Source: Rahnella rivi (GTDB taxonomy: Bacteria; Pseudomonadota; Gammaproteobacteria; Enterobacterales; Enterobacteriaceae). Taken from it: 64,000 nt of DNA. The position numbers were made by a program, and so were the translations under genes. Of this stretch, positions 16,504 through 25,836 are shown one piece after another (the first letter of the stretch is position 1; every line of letters begins with the position of its first letter). Location: the NCBI RefSeq assembly GCF_019049655.1, contig NZ_JAFMOX010000046.1, forward strand, positions 30,804 to 94,803. The letters run 5' to 3'. The notes under the pieces are model-generated. The model saw only the letters and a list, made by a program, of their open reading frames with translations. It searched no databases and had not been told where the DNA came from.

Positions 16504-18462
16504 ATGAGCATAAACACAACATCTCCTGCTGATGATGCCAGCAAACCGCTGCGCTTTCAGGCCGCCGCTTCCCATACGCGTTGGCTGAACGGGCTGATCA
16601 CCGGCGTGATGGTGATCAGCAGCGTGATGTACCTGATATTGCTGATGCTGTATATGGTTGCGCCGGCGTCGGTGTGGCCGTGGGTGACCGGCAATATGAT
16701 GGCGGCGATGTGGGTATGCGCCGCCTCCCTGCAATGCGCGCGGCGTATCTCCCGCTGGCGTGCGCAACAGTTTGCGCCGGGGGTGGAAGATGTCACGCCG
16801 CCAACGCCCGCCGGATTTTCTCAACGTCTGATTTCCCGCCCGTGGATGCGCCCGGTTTTGCGTTATATCGACGCGCACGTCTTCTTTCAGGCATTCCCCG
16901 CTGCAGCCGCCTTGCTGCTTATCGCGCTGTTATGGCAACTGCCGCTGCCGGTCAGTGACACCGGTGACGCGGGCTATTTCGCCGGTTCGGTGTTGCTTCT
17001 CTGCGCTTTTGCGGTGCTGGTGCTGGAACGCCACTGGACGTTAAAAAATCCGCTGGAATGGCCGGAGGCGGCAAAACTGGCGCTGATGATGCGCATGATG
17101 ATTGCCGTCTTTTTACTGAGTGCGCTGGCCCTGATGTTCGCCCGTGGTCCGTCGGTATGGCCGGCACAGCTGCTGCGGCTTACCGTGCTGTTACCGGCGC
17201 TGGTGGCGCTCGAGCTTTTGCTGCGTGCGCTGATGGCGATGTTTTCGCCGCCGCGTGAGGACAAAGAACCGGAGTTTATTGCGGGCAGCCTGCTGGCCGC
17301 GCAAATTTGCTGGCCACCGCGTCCGTTACAGTTTGTGCAAAACGAACTGCATCAGCATTTTGGTATCGATTTGCGCCAGATCTGGGCATTCCATTTTATC
17401 CGCCGCGCGCTGCTGCCGCTGGCCGCGTTCCTGATGCTGACCGGCTGGCTGCTGACCGGCATCAGCGAAGTGCCGCTGACCCAGCGCGGCATTTATGAAT
17501 CCTTCGGTAAACCGGTGGCGGTCAGACAACCCGGTTTACACCTCGGGCTGCCGTGGCCGTTTGGCCGCACGCAGTTTGTCGATAACGGCGAAGTACATGA
17601 ACTGACCACCGGTTCTGAAGAGCCGTTAACCGCGGTGCCTGCGCAAGTGGCTGACACCGCCGAAGGCCCGGCGCCGGAAAGCGCCAACCGGTTATGGGAT
17701 TCCGGCCACAGCAGCGACAAATCGCAAATCATCGCCAGCGCCGCCAGCGACCGGCAAAGTTTTCAAATTATGGATATGGATGTGCGCTTCGTTTACCGCG
17801 TGGCGATGAATGACGACGCGGCGATGGCGAGCCTGTATCACACCGAAAACATGCCGGTGCTGATCCGCAGTATCGCCAATCAGGTGCTGGTGCATGATTT
17901 CTCCTCGCGCACGCTCGACAGTTTGCTGGGCAGCGAGCAGACCCGGCTTGCCGCTGACATCGGCCAGAAAGTGCAACGCCAGCTGGACCAGCTTCACAGC
18001 GGCGTGGAACTGCTGGCGACGGTGATTGAATCGATCCATCCGCCTGCGGGCGCGGCGGACGCGTATCACAGCGTGCAGGCAGCACAAATTCTGGCGCAAA
18101 GCGCGATTGCCGGTGAGAAAGGACAGGCCGCGCAGCAGCTCAATGCCGCGCAGCAATTTGCCCGTCTGGCGCTCGATGCCGCCAGCGCACAAAGCCACGA
18201 AAATATTGTCCGGGCGCAGGTGATGGCGCTGCGCACCAACGCCGATAATCAGGCGTATCAGGCTGGCGGACAATCCTTCCTCACCGAGCGTTATTTCAGC
18301 CAGCTGACGCTGGCGATGAAGCCACATCCGAAGGTGTTGATTATCGATCACCGTATCGGTGACGGGACGCCGCCGGTGCTGGATCTGAGAAATTTTACCC
18401 TGCCATTTACGCCCGGAGCGGATAAAGCGGCACATCCTGTTAAAGCGGAGACTACCCGGTGA
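16504..18462 (+). CDS. HflK-like SPFH protein with multi-pass N-terminal membrane region
   Basis: This 652-residue protein starts at MSINTTSP, where GGAG lies 6 bases upstream. Residues 1-275 hold about six hydrophobic helices that ordinary HflK (about 420 residues) lacks. A further helix near 330-350 (RRALLPLAAFLMLTGWLLTG) is followed by the band-7/SPFH start EVPLTQRGIYESFGKPVAVRQPGLH, and then by an Ala/Gln-rich coiled coil. HflK and HflC form a large cage that modulates FtsH. Here the partners are two smaller SPFH proteins and a metal ATPase in one operon (overlap with the next gene 4 bases). It is not the housekeeping hflK, which lies next to hflX. Function is inferred only at fold level. 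Confidence 0.85.
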   Translation: MSINTTSPADDASKPLRFQAAASHTRWLNGLITGVMVISSVMYLILLMLYMVAPASVWPWVTGNMMAAMWVCAASLQCARRISRWRAQQFAPGVEDVTPPTPAGFSQRLISRPWMRPVLRYIDAHVFFQAFPAAAALLLIALLWQLPLPVSDTGDAGYFAGSVLLLCAFAVLVLERHWTLKNPLEWPEAAKLALMMRMMIAVFLLSALALMFARGPSVWPAQLLRLTVLLPALVALELLLRALMAMFSPPREDKEPEFIAGSLLAAQICWPPRPLQFVQNELHQHFGIDLRQIWAFHFIRRALLPLAAFLMLTGWLLTGISEVPLTQRGIYESFGKPVAVRQPGLHLGLPWPFGRTQFVDNGEVHELTTGSEEPLTAVPAQVADTAEGPAPESANRLWDSGHSSDKSQIIASAASDRQSFQIMDMDVRFVYRVAMNDDAAMASLYHTENMPVLIRSIANQVLVHDFSSRTLDSLLGSEQTRLAADIGQKVQRQLDQLHSGVELLATVIESIHPPAGAADAYHSVQAAQILAQSAIAGEKGQAAQQLNAAQQFARLALDAASAQSHENIVRAQVMALRTNADNQAYQAGGQSFLTERYFSQLTLAMKPHPKVLIIDHRIGDGTPPVLDLRNFTLPFTPGADKAAHPVKAETTR

Positions 18463-19496
18463 GTGATTCCCAACACCCTGACGGCCACGATCACAACGCA
18501 CATGGCGGGCATCACCACGCTGCCGGACATCATCACCATCATCATCATCATGGCGGCCCGGCCGCGCCCAAACTCTGGCGGCGGGCGACGGTGGCCGTCG
18601 TGCTGGTGGCGCTGATTGTCGCCACGGCCTGTCTGGTGCAGGTGCGTTCCGGTGAAGCGATGGTGATCACCCGCTTTGGTGACCCGGTGCGTGTGCTGTT
18701 GCAGCCGGGGCTGGCGTGGCATCTTCCGGTGCCGCTGGAAACCGCCATCCCGGTGGATTTACGGATCCGCACCACGTCGAGCGGTTTGCAGGATGTCGGC
18801 ACTCGCGACGGCCTGCGCATCATCGTGCAGGCGTATACCGTCTGGCAGGTGAAAAACGATCCTCAGCATGTGCAGCGGTTTATCCGTGCGGTTCAAAATC
18901 AGCCGGATATGGCGGCTGCGCAAATACGAACCTTCATCGGGTCGGCGCTGGAAACCACCACCAGCGGGTTTGCGCTGGCCGATCTGGTGAACACTGACGC
19001 CAGCAAAATCCGTCTCTCCGGTTTTGAACAGCATCTGCATGACCAGATTGCCCGTCAGCTGCTCGACAGCTACGGCATCGAACTGGTGCAGGTGGGCGTT
19101 GAGCGCCTGACGCTGCCGTCGGTGACGTTAGATGCCACAGTGGATCGCATGCGGGCAGAGCGTGAAACCATCGCCACCGAGCGTTCAGCCGAAGGAAAAC
19201 GTCAGGCGGCAGAAATCCGTTCTTCCGCCGAGCGCGAAGCCCGCGTGATGAAGGCCGATGCGTCCGTGAAAGCCGCCAATATCGACGCGCAGGCGCAGGT
19301 GCAAAGTGCGGCGATCTACGCCAGCGCCCGTGCCGGTAACCCCGAACTGTACGATCTGCTGCGCTCGCTCGACACGCTCAGCAGCGTGATCACGCCCGGC
19401 ACCCAGATGGTGCTGCGCACCGATGCCGCGCCGTTCAAGCAACTGGTGGAAGGTCCGCCGGTTTTACCCGCCGCCACTCACGGGCCGCAGCCATGA
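18459..19496 (+). CDS. HflC-like SPFH protein with His-rich N-terminus
   Basis: This 345-residue protein begins at a GTG that overlaps the preceding TGA (GTGA). Residues 5-32 are extraordinarily His-rich, including an uninterrupted run of eight His, and should lie on the cytosolic side before the single membrane helix (about 46-64, TVAVVLVALIVATACLVQV). The band-7 domain follows (GEAMVITRFGDPVRVLLQPGLAWHLP), then the helical RAERETIATERSAEGKRQAAEI segment characteristic of HflC. A His cluster like this usually binds Zn, Ni or Co. With a P1B ATPase in the same operon, metal sensing or delivery at the membrane is a reasonable inference. Confidence 0.88.
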   Translation: MSDSQHPDGHDHNAHGGHHHAAGHHHHHHHHGGPAAPKLWRRATVAVVLVALIVATACLVQVRSGEAMVITRFGDPVRVLLQPGLAWHLPVPLETAIPVDLRIRTTSSGLQDVGTRDGLRIIVQAYTVWQVKNDPQHVQRFIRAVQNQPDMAAAQIRTFIGSALETTTSGFALADLVNTDASKIRLSGFEQHLHDQIARQLLDSYGIELVQVGVERLTLPSVTLDATVDRMRAERETIATERSAEGKRQAAEIRSSAEREARVMKADASVKAANIDAQAQVQSAAIYASARAGNPELYDLLRSLDTLSSVITPGTQMVLRTDAAPFKQLVEGPPVLPAATHGPQP

Positions 19497-20536
19497 ATCC
19501 GTTAGCCCGTTTTCAGGGGAATGCCTGGTTTCAGGCGGGGCGCATGGCGTATCTGGCGCTGTTTGCCATGACCCTGATTGCCGCCGCTGACTGGCTGTTC
19601 TCCAATGTCCGGCAGATTGAGCCGGATAAACGCGCGGTGGTGATGCGTTTTGGTGCGGTTTCGCGCACGGCGGGCGCCGGGCTTTTACTGGCGTGGCCGG
19701 AGCCGCTGGAGCAGGTGGACATCCTGCCCGCCGCTGACCGGGTGATTGAACATCACGTCACCGCCTTGCTGCGCTCAGACATTATCCCCGCCTGGAACAA
19801 TACCGGCAGCGAGAAAAGTGACGCCGTCGCCGGTGCGGGGTATTTACTGACCGGCGATGCCGGTGTGGTTCAGCTGGATGTGCAGGTGTATTACGTCATC
19901 ACCGATCCGGTGGCGTATGTGTTGCAGGGCGCGCACGTGCTGCCTGCGCTGGACAGGTTAACCGAGCACGCGGCGGTGGCGATTTGCGCCTCACGGGATC
20001 TGGATACCATTCTGGTTGCCAGGCCGGAAATGGCCGGAAACGGCAGCCAGATTGCGCAAAGCCGTGAGCGGTTGCGCGGGGATTTACGTCAGGGGATCAA
20101 TCAGCAGCTCGCCGCTCTGAGAGCGGCAGGCAGCGATCCGGGTATCGAAGTTCGCCGCGTTGACGTGCAGTCATCGCTGCCCCCTTCAGCGGTGGATGCG
20201 TTTAACGCGGTGCTGACGGCCAGCCAGCAGGCGGAACAGAACATCGCCAGCGCCAGCAATGAGGCTGCCCGCGTGCATCAGGACGCCGTGCAGTCTGCGG
20301 ACCGTGCCTTACAGGTTTCCCATGCCAGAGCCAGCGAACAGATTGCCCGGGCTTCCACCGATACCGCGACCATTGTGCAACTGGCGAACGATCATTCGCC
20401 CGAACTGCTGTGGCGTTTATGGCGCGAACGAATGCCGCCAATCCTCGCGCAGGCTGGCAGCGTGACCGCCGTTAATCCTCACGACGACGCGCATCTGATC
20501 CTGCCAGGGCCAGACCGTCCATCCTCTCAACCCTGA
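19493..20536 (+). CDS. Third SPFH/HflK-HflC-like membrane protein
   Basis: This 347-residue protein overlaps the previous gene by 4 bases (ATGA). One membrane helix (about 17-37, RMAYLALFAMTLIAAADWLF) precedes the band-7 domain, RQIEPDKRAVVMRFGAVSRTAGAGLLLAWPEP. The later part (NAVLTASQQAEQNIASASNEAARVHQDA) is the helical region found in HflK relatives. Three consecutive SPFH subunits of different length suggest a hetero-oligomeric ring or cage distinct from the two-subunit HflKC. The product is presumably a partner of its neighbours. Confidence 0.85.
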   Translation: MNPLARFQGNAWFQAGRMAYLALFAMTLIAAADWLFSNVRQIEPDKRAVVMRFGAVSRTAGAGLLLAWPEPLEQVDILPAADRVIEHHVTALLRSDIIPAWNNTGSEKSDAVAGAGYLLTGDAGVVQLDVQVYYVITDPVAYVLQGAHVLPALDRLTEHAAVAICASRDLDTILVARPEMAGNGSQIAQSRERLRGDLRQGINQQLAALRAAGSDPGIEVRRVDVQSSLPPSAVDAFNAVLTASQQAEQNIASASNEAARVHQDAVQSADRALQVSHARASEQIARASTDTATIVQLANDHSPELLWRLWRERMPPILAQAGSVTAVNPHDDAHLILPGPDRPSSQP

Positions 20537-20548
20537 GGTATTTACCCT

Positions 20549-22453
20549 GTGACTTCGATCTCTTCTGAAGAACCGTCAGCGAAAAGCGTGCTGCTCACGC
20601 GCCATGAGCAGCGGAACATGGCGGTGCAGCTGCTTCTGGCGATGACCGCATTCGGCCTGTTGCTGTGCGGCTGGATCTGGCAGTGGGTGTTTCCGCAACA
20701 GCGCGACGTCGGGCAGATTCTGTTTGGCGTGGCGTCCCTGCTGGTGGCGGTGCCGGTATTGCGCTCGGCAATGTACAGTCTGCGCAGCCCGAGTTTGCAT
20801 GGCGTGACCGATCAGCTGATCGCGCTGGCGATGCTGGGTGCCTGGGCTACCGGCGACCTGATGACCGCCGCCTTGCTGCCGGGCATCATGATTTTTGGTC
20901 ATATTCTGGAAGAGCGCAGTGTGATCGGTTCGCAGGAAGCCATTGATGCGCTGAGCCGTCTGACCCGCAGCCGTGCGCGACGCATTCTGCCGGATGGCGG
21001 GATTGAAGAAATCGATAATCATCAGCTGCAAACCGGCGATTGCGTGGAAGTGCGCGCAGGCGACCGTTTGCCCGCCGATGGCCGCGTGTTGTCCGGCAGC
21101 GCCAGTCTGGATACCGCGCCAATCACCGGTGAATCCGTGCCGCAGGAAGCCCGCGCAGGGGACGACGTGTTTGGCGGTGCCATTAATCTGGACGGATTGT
21201 TGTCTGTCCAAGTCACGCGAACCGGCGCGGATGCCACGCTGGGCAAAGTGATTGCGCTGATGCAAAAAGCCGAACATGCCAAACCGCCGATCACCCGCCT
21301 GCTCGAACGTTATGCCGGGCAATATCTGGTACTGATTTTGCTGATCGCGGCGGCGACCTGGTTTATCACGCGTGATGCCCACGCCATGCTGGCTGTGCTG
21401 GTGGCGGCCTGTCCGTGTGCGCTGGTGCTTTCCGCGCCCGCGACGGCCATCGCGGGTATCGCTGTCGCCGCGCGCCACGGGATTTTGATCCGAAGCTCTG
21501 CATTCCTTGAAGAGCTGGCCGATCTCAACGCCATTGTGGTCGATAAAACCGGCACGCTGACCCACGGTGAACTGCATCTGCAACGCACGGTGCTCCAGGA
21601 AAACGAATCCCCGGCAGCGGTACTTGGCCTGGCGGCCAGTCTCGGGGCGGCAAGCAGCCATCCGGTCAGCCGCGCGCTGGCGAAGTTACTGCCGCGTGAG
21701 CAATATTTGCCGCTGGAAGAGGTGTCAGAACAACAGGGCATGGGCGTGCGGGCGCACACCGCACAGGGCGAAGCTTTGCTGGGACGTCCGGCATTTTTCA
21801 GCCAGAACACTATCGCGGTGAGTGATGTGCCTGAACATGACGGGCCGCTGGTCGGGCTTTCGCTGAACGGGCATTTTCTCGGCTGGCTGTTGCTGGCGGA
21901 TTCATTACGCCCAGAAGCGCAGACCGCGCTGGCCGAACTGCGTCAGCTCGGGCTGCAACGCCAGCTTTTACTGACCGGCGACCGCGCCAGCGTGGCACAT
22001 CATATTGCCGGTGAACTGGGCATCAGCAACGTGGTCGCTCAGGCTTTACCGGAAGACAAACTGCATCAGGTGTCTGCGGAAATTGCGCAGGGCTATCGCC
22101 CGATGGTGGTCGGTGACGGCATTAACGATTCGCTGGCGCTGAAGGCGGGTGTGGTGGGGATTGCAATGGGCGCAGGCGGCAGTGATATCGCGCTGGCTTC
22201 CGCCGATGTGGTACTGATCGGCAGCGATTTGCGCCGTCTCGGCACCTGTGTGCGCCTGAGCCGGGCGTGCCGCAGAACGCTGAAAATCAATGTGTTCATC
22301 GGGCTGGGCTGGACGCTGGTGGTGATGGCGGTAGCCGCTATGGGGTTGCTCGGCGTGGCGGGCGTGTTGATCGCCGCTTTGCTGCACAATCTCAGTACCT
22401 TGCTGGTGCTGGGCAACGCCGGGCGGTTACTGCGTTTCGACGAGCCGCTCTGA
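20549..22453 (+). CDS. P1B-type heavy-metal-translocating ATPase
   Basis: This 634-residue ATPase starts at a GTG 12 bases after the SPFH gene. TGES (193-196), the transmembrane CPC metal site (288-290), the phosphorylation site DKTGT with D332, the HP dipeptide of P1B pumps (371-372) and GDGINDS are all intact. There is no N-terminal HMA domain and no CxxC. The CPC motif fits Cu, Ag, Zn, Cd or Pb export. The operon supplies no MerR or ArsR regulator. The His-rich SPFH protein two genes earlier might supply the missing cytosolic metal-binding function. A bidirectional terminator follows. Confidence 0.93.
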   Translation: MTSISSEEPSAKSVLLTRHEQRNMAVQLLLAMTAFGLLLCGWIWQWVFPQQRDVGQILFGVASLLVAVPVLRSAMYSLRSPSLHGVTDQLIALAMLGAWATGDLMTAALLPGIMIFGHILEERSVIGSQEAIDALSRLTRSRARRILPDGGIEEIDNHQLQTGDCVEVRAGDRLPADGRVLSGSASLDTAPITGESVPQEARAGDDVFGGAINLDGLLSVQVTRTGADATLGKVIALMQKAEHAKPPITRLLERYAGQYLVLILLIAAATWFITRDAHAMLAVLVAACPCALVLSAPATAIAGIAVAARHGILIRSSAFLEELADLNAIVVDKTGTLTHGELHLQRTVLQENESPAAVLGLAASLGAASSHPVSRALAKLLPREQYLPLEEVSEQQGMGVRAHTAQGEALLGRPAFFSQNTIAVSDVPEHDGPLVGLSLNGHFLGWLLLADSLRPEAQTALAELRQLGLQRQLLLTGDRASVAHHIAGELGISNVVAQALPEDKLHQVSAEIAQGYRPMVVGDGINDSLALKAGVVGIAMGAGGSDIALASADVVLIGSDLRRLGTCVRLSRACRRTLKINVFIGLGWTLVVMAVAAMGLLGVAGVLIAALLHNLSTLLVLGNAGRLLRFDEPL

Positions 22454-22458
22454 ACATT

Positions 22459-22494
22459 ATTGCGTCAGAATAAAGAAAATTGCGTCAGAATAAA
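22459..22494. repeat. Short tandem duplication
   Basis: ATTGCGTCAGAATAAA is present at 22459-22474 and again at 22479-22494, directly after the ATPase stop and running into the terminator. It looks like a recent 20-base duplication. Confidence 0.6.
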
Positions 22495-22528
22495 AAAAGG
22501 TGCCGCTGAAAAACGGCACCTTTTTTTT
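22492..22528. terminator. Bidirectional terminator
   Basis: GGTGCCG at 22499-22505 pairs with CGGCACC at 22514-22520, with seven A before and eight T after. It serves the P-type ATPase operon on the plus strand and the afu-type operon on the minus strand. Confidence 0.85.
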
Positions 22529-22544
22529 GACGTTTTTGGATTTA

Positions 22545-23627
22545 TCACACCAGCACAAACATGCCGTACGGATGGATTTGCAGGAAGAAATTGTCACCCG
22601 CGGTCGGTTGCAGTTGTGTGGCGTTGACCTGCAACAGCAACGACTGGCCGTGCCATTCTACCGTCACTTCATACTGCGGCCCCATATAGGCCACGTGGGT
22701 GATGACGCAGCGCTGGCTGTCGTCGCCCTGCAAACCCAAGGTGATCGCCTCAGGGCGGACGCCTACCGTACATTGCTGCATGCCCGGTGCGAACGCGGCG
22801 GGTTTCGGGATGTGATAGCCGAAAATCTCCACGGTATCGCGGTGCAAATCCGCCGGGAAGACGTTGGCGTCGCCCATAAAACTGGCCATAAAGCGTGACG
22901 CGGGCTGGCGGTAAAGCTCCTGCGGCGCGCCAATCTGCATGATTTTGCCTTTGTTCATCACCAGCACGGTGTCGGAAACCGCAAAGGCTTCGCTCTGATC
23001 GTGCGTCACGTACAGCGAGGTAATGTTGAACTGCTGTTGCAGCTCGCGGATTTTCTCGCGCATGCTGCGGCGCAGGTTGGCGTCGAGGTTACTCAGCGGT
23101 TCGTCGAACAGCAGCACTTTCGGTTTGAGGATCAGCGCACGGGCCAGCGCCACGCGCTGCTGCTGACCGCCGGAAATCTGATCGACGTAGCGATCTTCAA
23201 AGCCCTCTAGATCAACCAGCGACAGCGCCTCGCGCACCCGGTCGCGGATTTCAGCTTTCGGACGGCCAAGCATTTTCAGCCCGTAACCGATGTTTTCCCC
23301 CAGCGACATGTGCGGAAACAGGGCGTAAGACTGAAACACCATGCAGATGTCACGCTGCTGAATGGAACGGTCGGTGACGTCTTCGCCGTCGATAAAAATG
23401 CGGCCTTCAGAGGGTTTCTCCAGCCCGGCGACCATGCGCAGTACCGTGGTTTTACCGCAGCCGGACGGGCCGAGCAGGGTGACCATTTTCCCTTTCGGGA
23501 TCGCCAGGTTCAGGCCTTCCAGCACCGTATTGTTGCCAAACCGTTTGGCGACATTTTTCAGCTCAACAAAGCTTTTGGTGGTTTCTGCCGGTGCGGTGTT
23601 AACCGGGTATTCAGTGGTCATTGTCAT
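22545..23627 (-). CDS. afuC: ABC importer ATP-binding protein, AfuC/FbpC type
   Basis: This 360-residue ATPase has Walker [10 protein letters not shown] (about residue 53), signature ISGGQQQR, Walker B VLLFDEP and switch His THDQSEAF, followed by a C-terminal TOBE regulatory domain ([10 protein letters not shown]). The family was first described as ferric-ion importers (FbpABC), but AfuABC of Actinobacillus and enteric pathogens imports sugar phosphates. The UhpABC-like sensors at the head of this gene run favour sugar phosphate here. It is the last gene of the unit and ends at a terminator. Confidence 0.88.
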   Translation of the reverse strand: MTMTTEYPVNTAPAETTKSFVELKNVAKRFGNNTVLEGLNLAIPKGKMVTLLGPSGCGKTTVLRMVAGLEKPSEGRIFIDGEDVTDRSIQQRDICMVFQSYALFPHMSLGENIGYGLKMLGRPKAEIRDRVREALSLVDLEGFEDRYVDQISGGQQQRVALARALILKPKVLLFDEPLSNLDANLRRSMREKIRELQQQFNITSLYVTHDQSEAFAVSDTVLVMNKGKIMQIGAPQELYRQPASRFMASFMGDANVFPADLHRDTVEIFGYHIPKPAAFAPGMQQCTVGVRPEAITLGLQGDDSQRCVITHVAYMGPQYEVTVEWHGQSLLLQVNATQLQPTAGDNFFLQIHPYGMFVLV

Positions 23628-23644
23628 GTCAAAGCGCTCCAGAA

Positions 23645-25723
23645 TTATTGGCCGGTTTTGGCTTTTGAGCGGGAAATTCGCGCTTCGCCAACCAGATAGT
23701 CAAAGATGAAAATGATCGCCAGCATCACGACGATAAGGATTGAGCCGTAGGCAATCGCCACGCCGTATTCGCCGTCTTCCACCCGGTTGAGGATGTACGC
23801 TGTGGCGACGCGGGTGTCCGGCGTGACCAGGAAAACAATGGCGCTGACGGTGGTGATGGCGCGCACGAAGCTGTAAATCAGCGCCGACAAAATGGCTGGC
23901 CGCAACAGTGGCAGCAGGATGTACATCACCGTACGCATCGATCCGGCGCGCAGGCTGAGCGAGGCTTCATCCAGCGATTTATCCAGCTGACCCAGCCCGG
24001 CGATCCCGGCGCGGATACCCACCGGCACGTTACGCATCACCATGGAAATGATCACGATGGCCGCCGTACCGGTCAGATACACCGGCGCGCTGTTAAACGC
24101 CAGAATGTAGGAGATCCCCGCGACCGTGCCCGGCACCGCAAAGCACAGCATGGTGCTGAACTCGATGGTTTTTTTGCCACGGAACTGCTGGCGTACCACG
24201 ATGTAGGCGATGAGCAAACCAAACAGCGCGGTGATCGGTGCGGCAATTCCGGCGTAGAGCAGGGTGTCGAGCAGCGAAGGCCATGCGCCGTCAGAGAAGC
24301 CCTGTCCGAACAGTTTGGTGAAGTTGTCGAAGGTCAGGGTGTAATCCACGCCCCAGTTGACGGTAAAACTGCCGTAGAAAATGCTGCCGTAAAGCAGGGC
24401 GTTGAAGGCTATCCACACCGCCAGCAGCGCGGTCACGCCCCAGACTAATGTGACCGGCAGCGGCTGAACGTCGCCGCGTGAGGTTTTGCCGGAAATGGTG
24501 ACGTACGAGCGTTTGCCGATCCACATGTATTGCACGCAGAACACCAGCAGCGAGAACACCAGTAAGATCACGCCGAGCGTACTGGCGGCCTGATAATCCA
24601 GCTGTGCGCCGGTGATGTAGAAGTAGATTTGCGTGGCGAGCACGTCGAAATTGCCGCCGAGCACCAGCGGGTTACTGAAGTCCGCCAGCGACTGGACGAT
24701 GACAATCAGAAAGGCGTTCGCCAGCGCCGGTTTCAGCAGCGGCAGAAACACGCGGTGAAAGGTCTGCCAGCGGCTGGCGCGCAGCGTATACGACGCTTCT
24801 TCCAGCGACGGATGAATGGTTTTGATGGCCCCGTCGAGGATCATAAACGCCATCGGCGTGAACGCCAGCACCTGTGCCAGCCAGATGCCGGTGAAACCGT
24901 AAAGCCAGTTGGTGTTGGTCAGCCCGAACCAGTCGACCATCAGTTCGGTGACATAGCCTGAGCGGCCCATCATCAGGGTGACGCCCAGCCCGACGATAAA
25001 CGGCGGGGTGACAATCGGCAAAATCGAGAAAATACGCCCGATAATCGCCGAGCGTTTGGCGATGCGCGTGGTGTAAATCGCCAGCACCAGCCCGAAGAAG
25101 GTACAACCGATCCCGACAGCCACAGAGAGCAGGAACGAGTTCCAGATCACCTGCAAAATATGCGACTGGCCGAGGACCGTCATAAAGGCCAGCGGCGCGA
25201 AATCTCCGGCGTCGTTGGTGAACATCGGGATGAAAATCGCAATGCTCGGATAAATGATAAACACGCCGATCAGCGCGATGATGCAAATCAGCGAGCCGAG
25301 GACGAAGCGGTCACCGCCCAGCCACTCAAGGCGTGACAGCGCCAGCGAGCAAATCGCGCCGAGGGCAATAAACATCACTATGCTGCCGTAACCCAGCCCG
25401 CGTCCGATAAGCGTGGCACTGACGATCATAAACAGTGCACAAAACACCGACCAGGCGGCATCAAACTGATGACGGCGGCGGGCTTCCAGCCGTTGTGCAT
25501 GGCGCGGACGGAACAGTAACGCCATCGGCAGGATCAGCCACAGCAGGCTGAGATTCAGCCCCGACCAGCCGTACGCCGCGAGAATTTCATCCTGCGTGGA
25601 TTCCAGCAGACCGTAGTCCAGACTCCAGGACGGCAGCAGCACAAAGGCGAGCAGAATAAGCCCCAGCCAGCCGAAAACCGGGTCACGGCGTCGGGTGTCA
25701 GGCAGGGTTAATGAATGAGACAT
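23645..25723 (-). CDS. afuB: ABC importer permease with two fused transmembrane domains, AfuB/FbpB type
   Basis: This 692-residue permease carries two homologous transmembrane halves, each with the EAA loop that contacts the ATPase: [26 protein letters not shown] in the first half, about residues 315-340, and [26 protein letters not shown] in the second, about 595-620. The fused arrangement and length match AfuB and FbpB. It is followed 17 bases later by the ATPase gene. A small hairpin separates it from the binding-protein gene upstream. Confidence 0.9.
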   Translation of the reverse strand: MSHSLTLPDTRRRDPVFGWLGLILLAFVLLPSWSLDYGLLESTQDEILAAYGWSGLNLSLLWLILPMALLFRPRHAQRLEARRRHQFDAAWSVFCALFMIVSATLIGRGLGYGSIVMFIALGAICSLALSRLEWLGGDRFVLGSLICIIALIGVFIIYPSIAIFIPMFTNDAGDFAPLAFMTVLGQSHILQVIWNSFLLSVAVGIGCTFFGLVLAIYTTRIAKRSAIIGRIFSILPIVTPPFIVGLGVTLMMGRSGYVTELMVDWFGLTNTNWLYGFTGIWLAQVLAFTPMAFMILDGAIKTIHPSLEEASYTLRASRWQTFHRVFLPLLKPALANAFLIVIVQSLADFSNPLVLGGNFDVLATQIYFYITGAQLDYQAASTLGVILLVFSLLVFCVQYMWIGKRSYVTISGKTSRGDVQPLPVTLVWGVTALLAVWIAFNALLYGSIFYGSFTVNWGVDYTLTFDNFTKLFGQGFSDGAWPSLLDTLLYAGIAAPITALFGLLIAYIVVRQQFRGKKTIEFSTMLCFAVPGTVAGISYILAFNSAPVYLTGTAAIVIISMVMRNVPVGIRAGIAGLGQLDKSLDEASLSLRAGSMRTVMYILLPLLRPAILSALIYSFVRAITTVSAIVFLVTPDTRVATAYILNRVEDGEYGVAIAYGSILIVVMLAIIFIFDYLVGEARISRSKAKTGQ

Positions 25724-25780
25724 AGCGTCTCCTTATTAAGAGAAAAAAGGTGTTGGCGAAAATAATGCTGAGTGCGTTAA

Positions 25781-25800
25781 CTCCCCCTTTGCAGGGGGAG
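25781..25800 (-). promoter_or_regulatory. Intercistronic hairpin between afuA- and afuB-like genes
   Basis: CTCCCCC at 25781-25787 pairs with GGGGGAG at 25794-25800. There is no T-run. Such hairpins after binding-protein genes commonly protect the upstream mRNA and lower expression of the permease. That role is inferred. Confidence 0.5.
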
Positions 25801-25836
25801 GCGCAAAGCGCGTTCACTCAATAAGTACGCGGGCTT

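Noticed and set aside
20576..21661. 361-codon minus-strand frame opposite the P-type ATPase
   Set aside because: Same shadow composition (His, Gln, Arg-rich); the ATPase motifs on the plus strand are complete.
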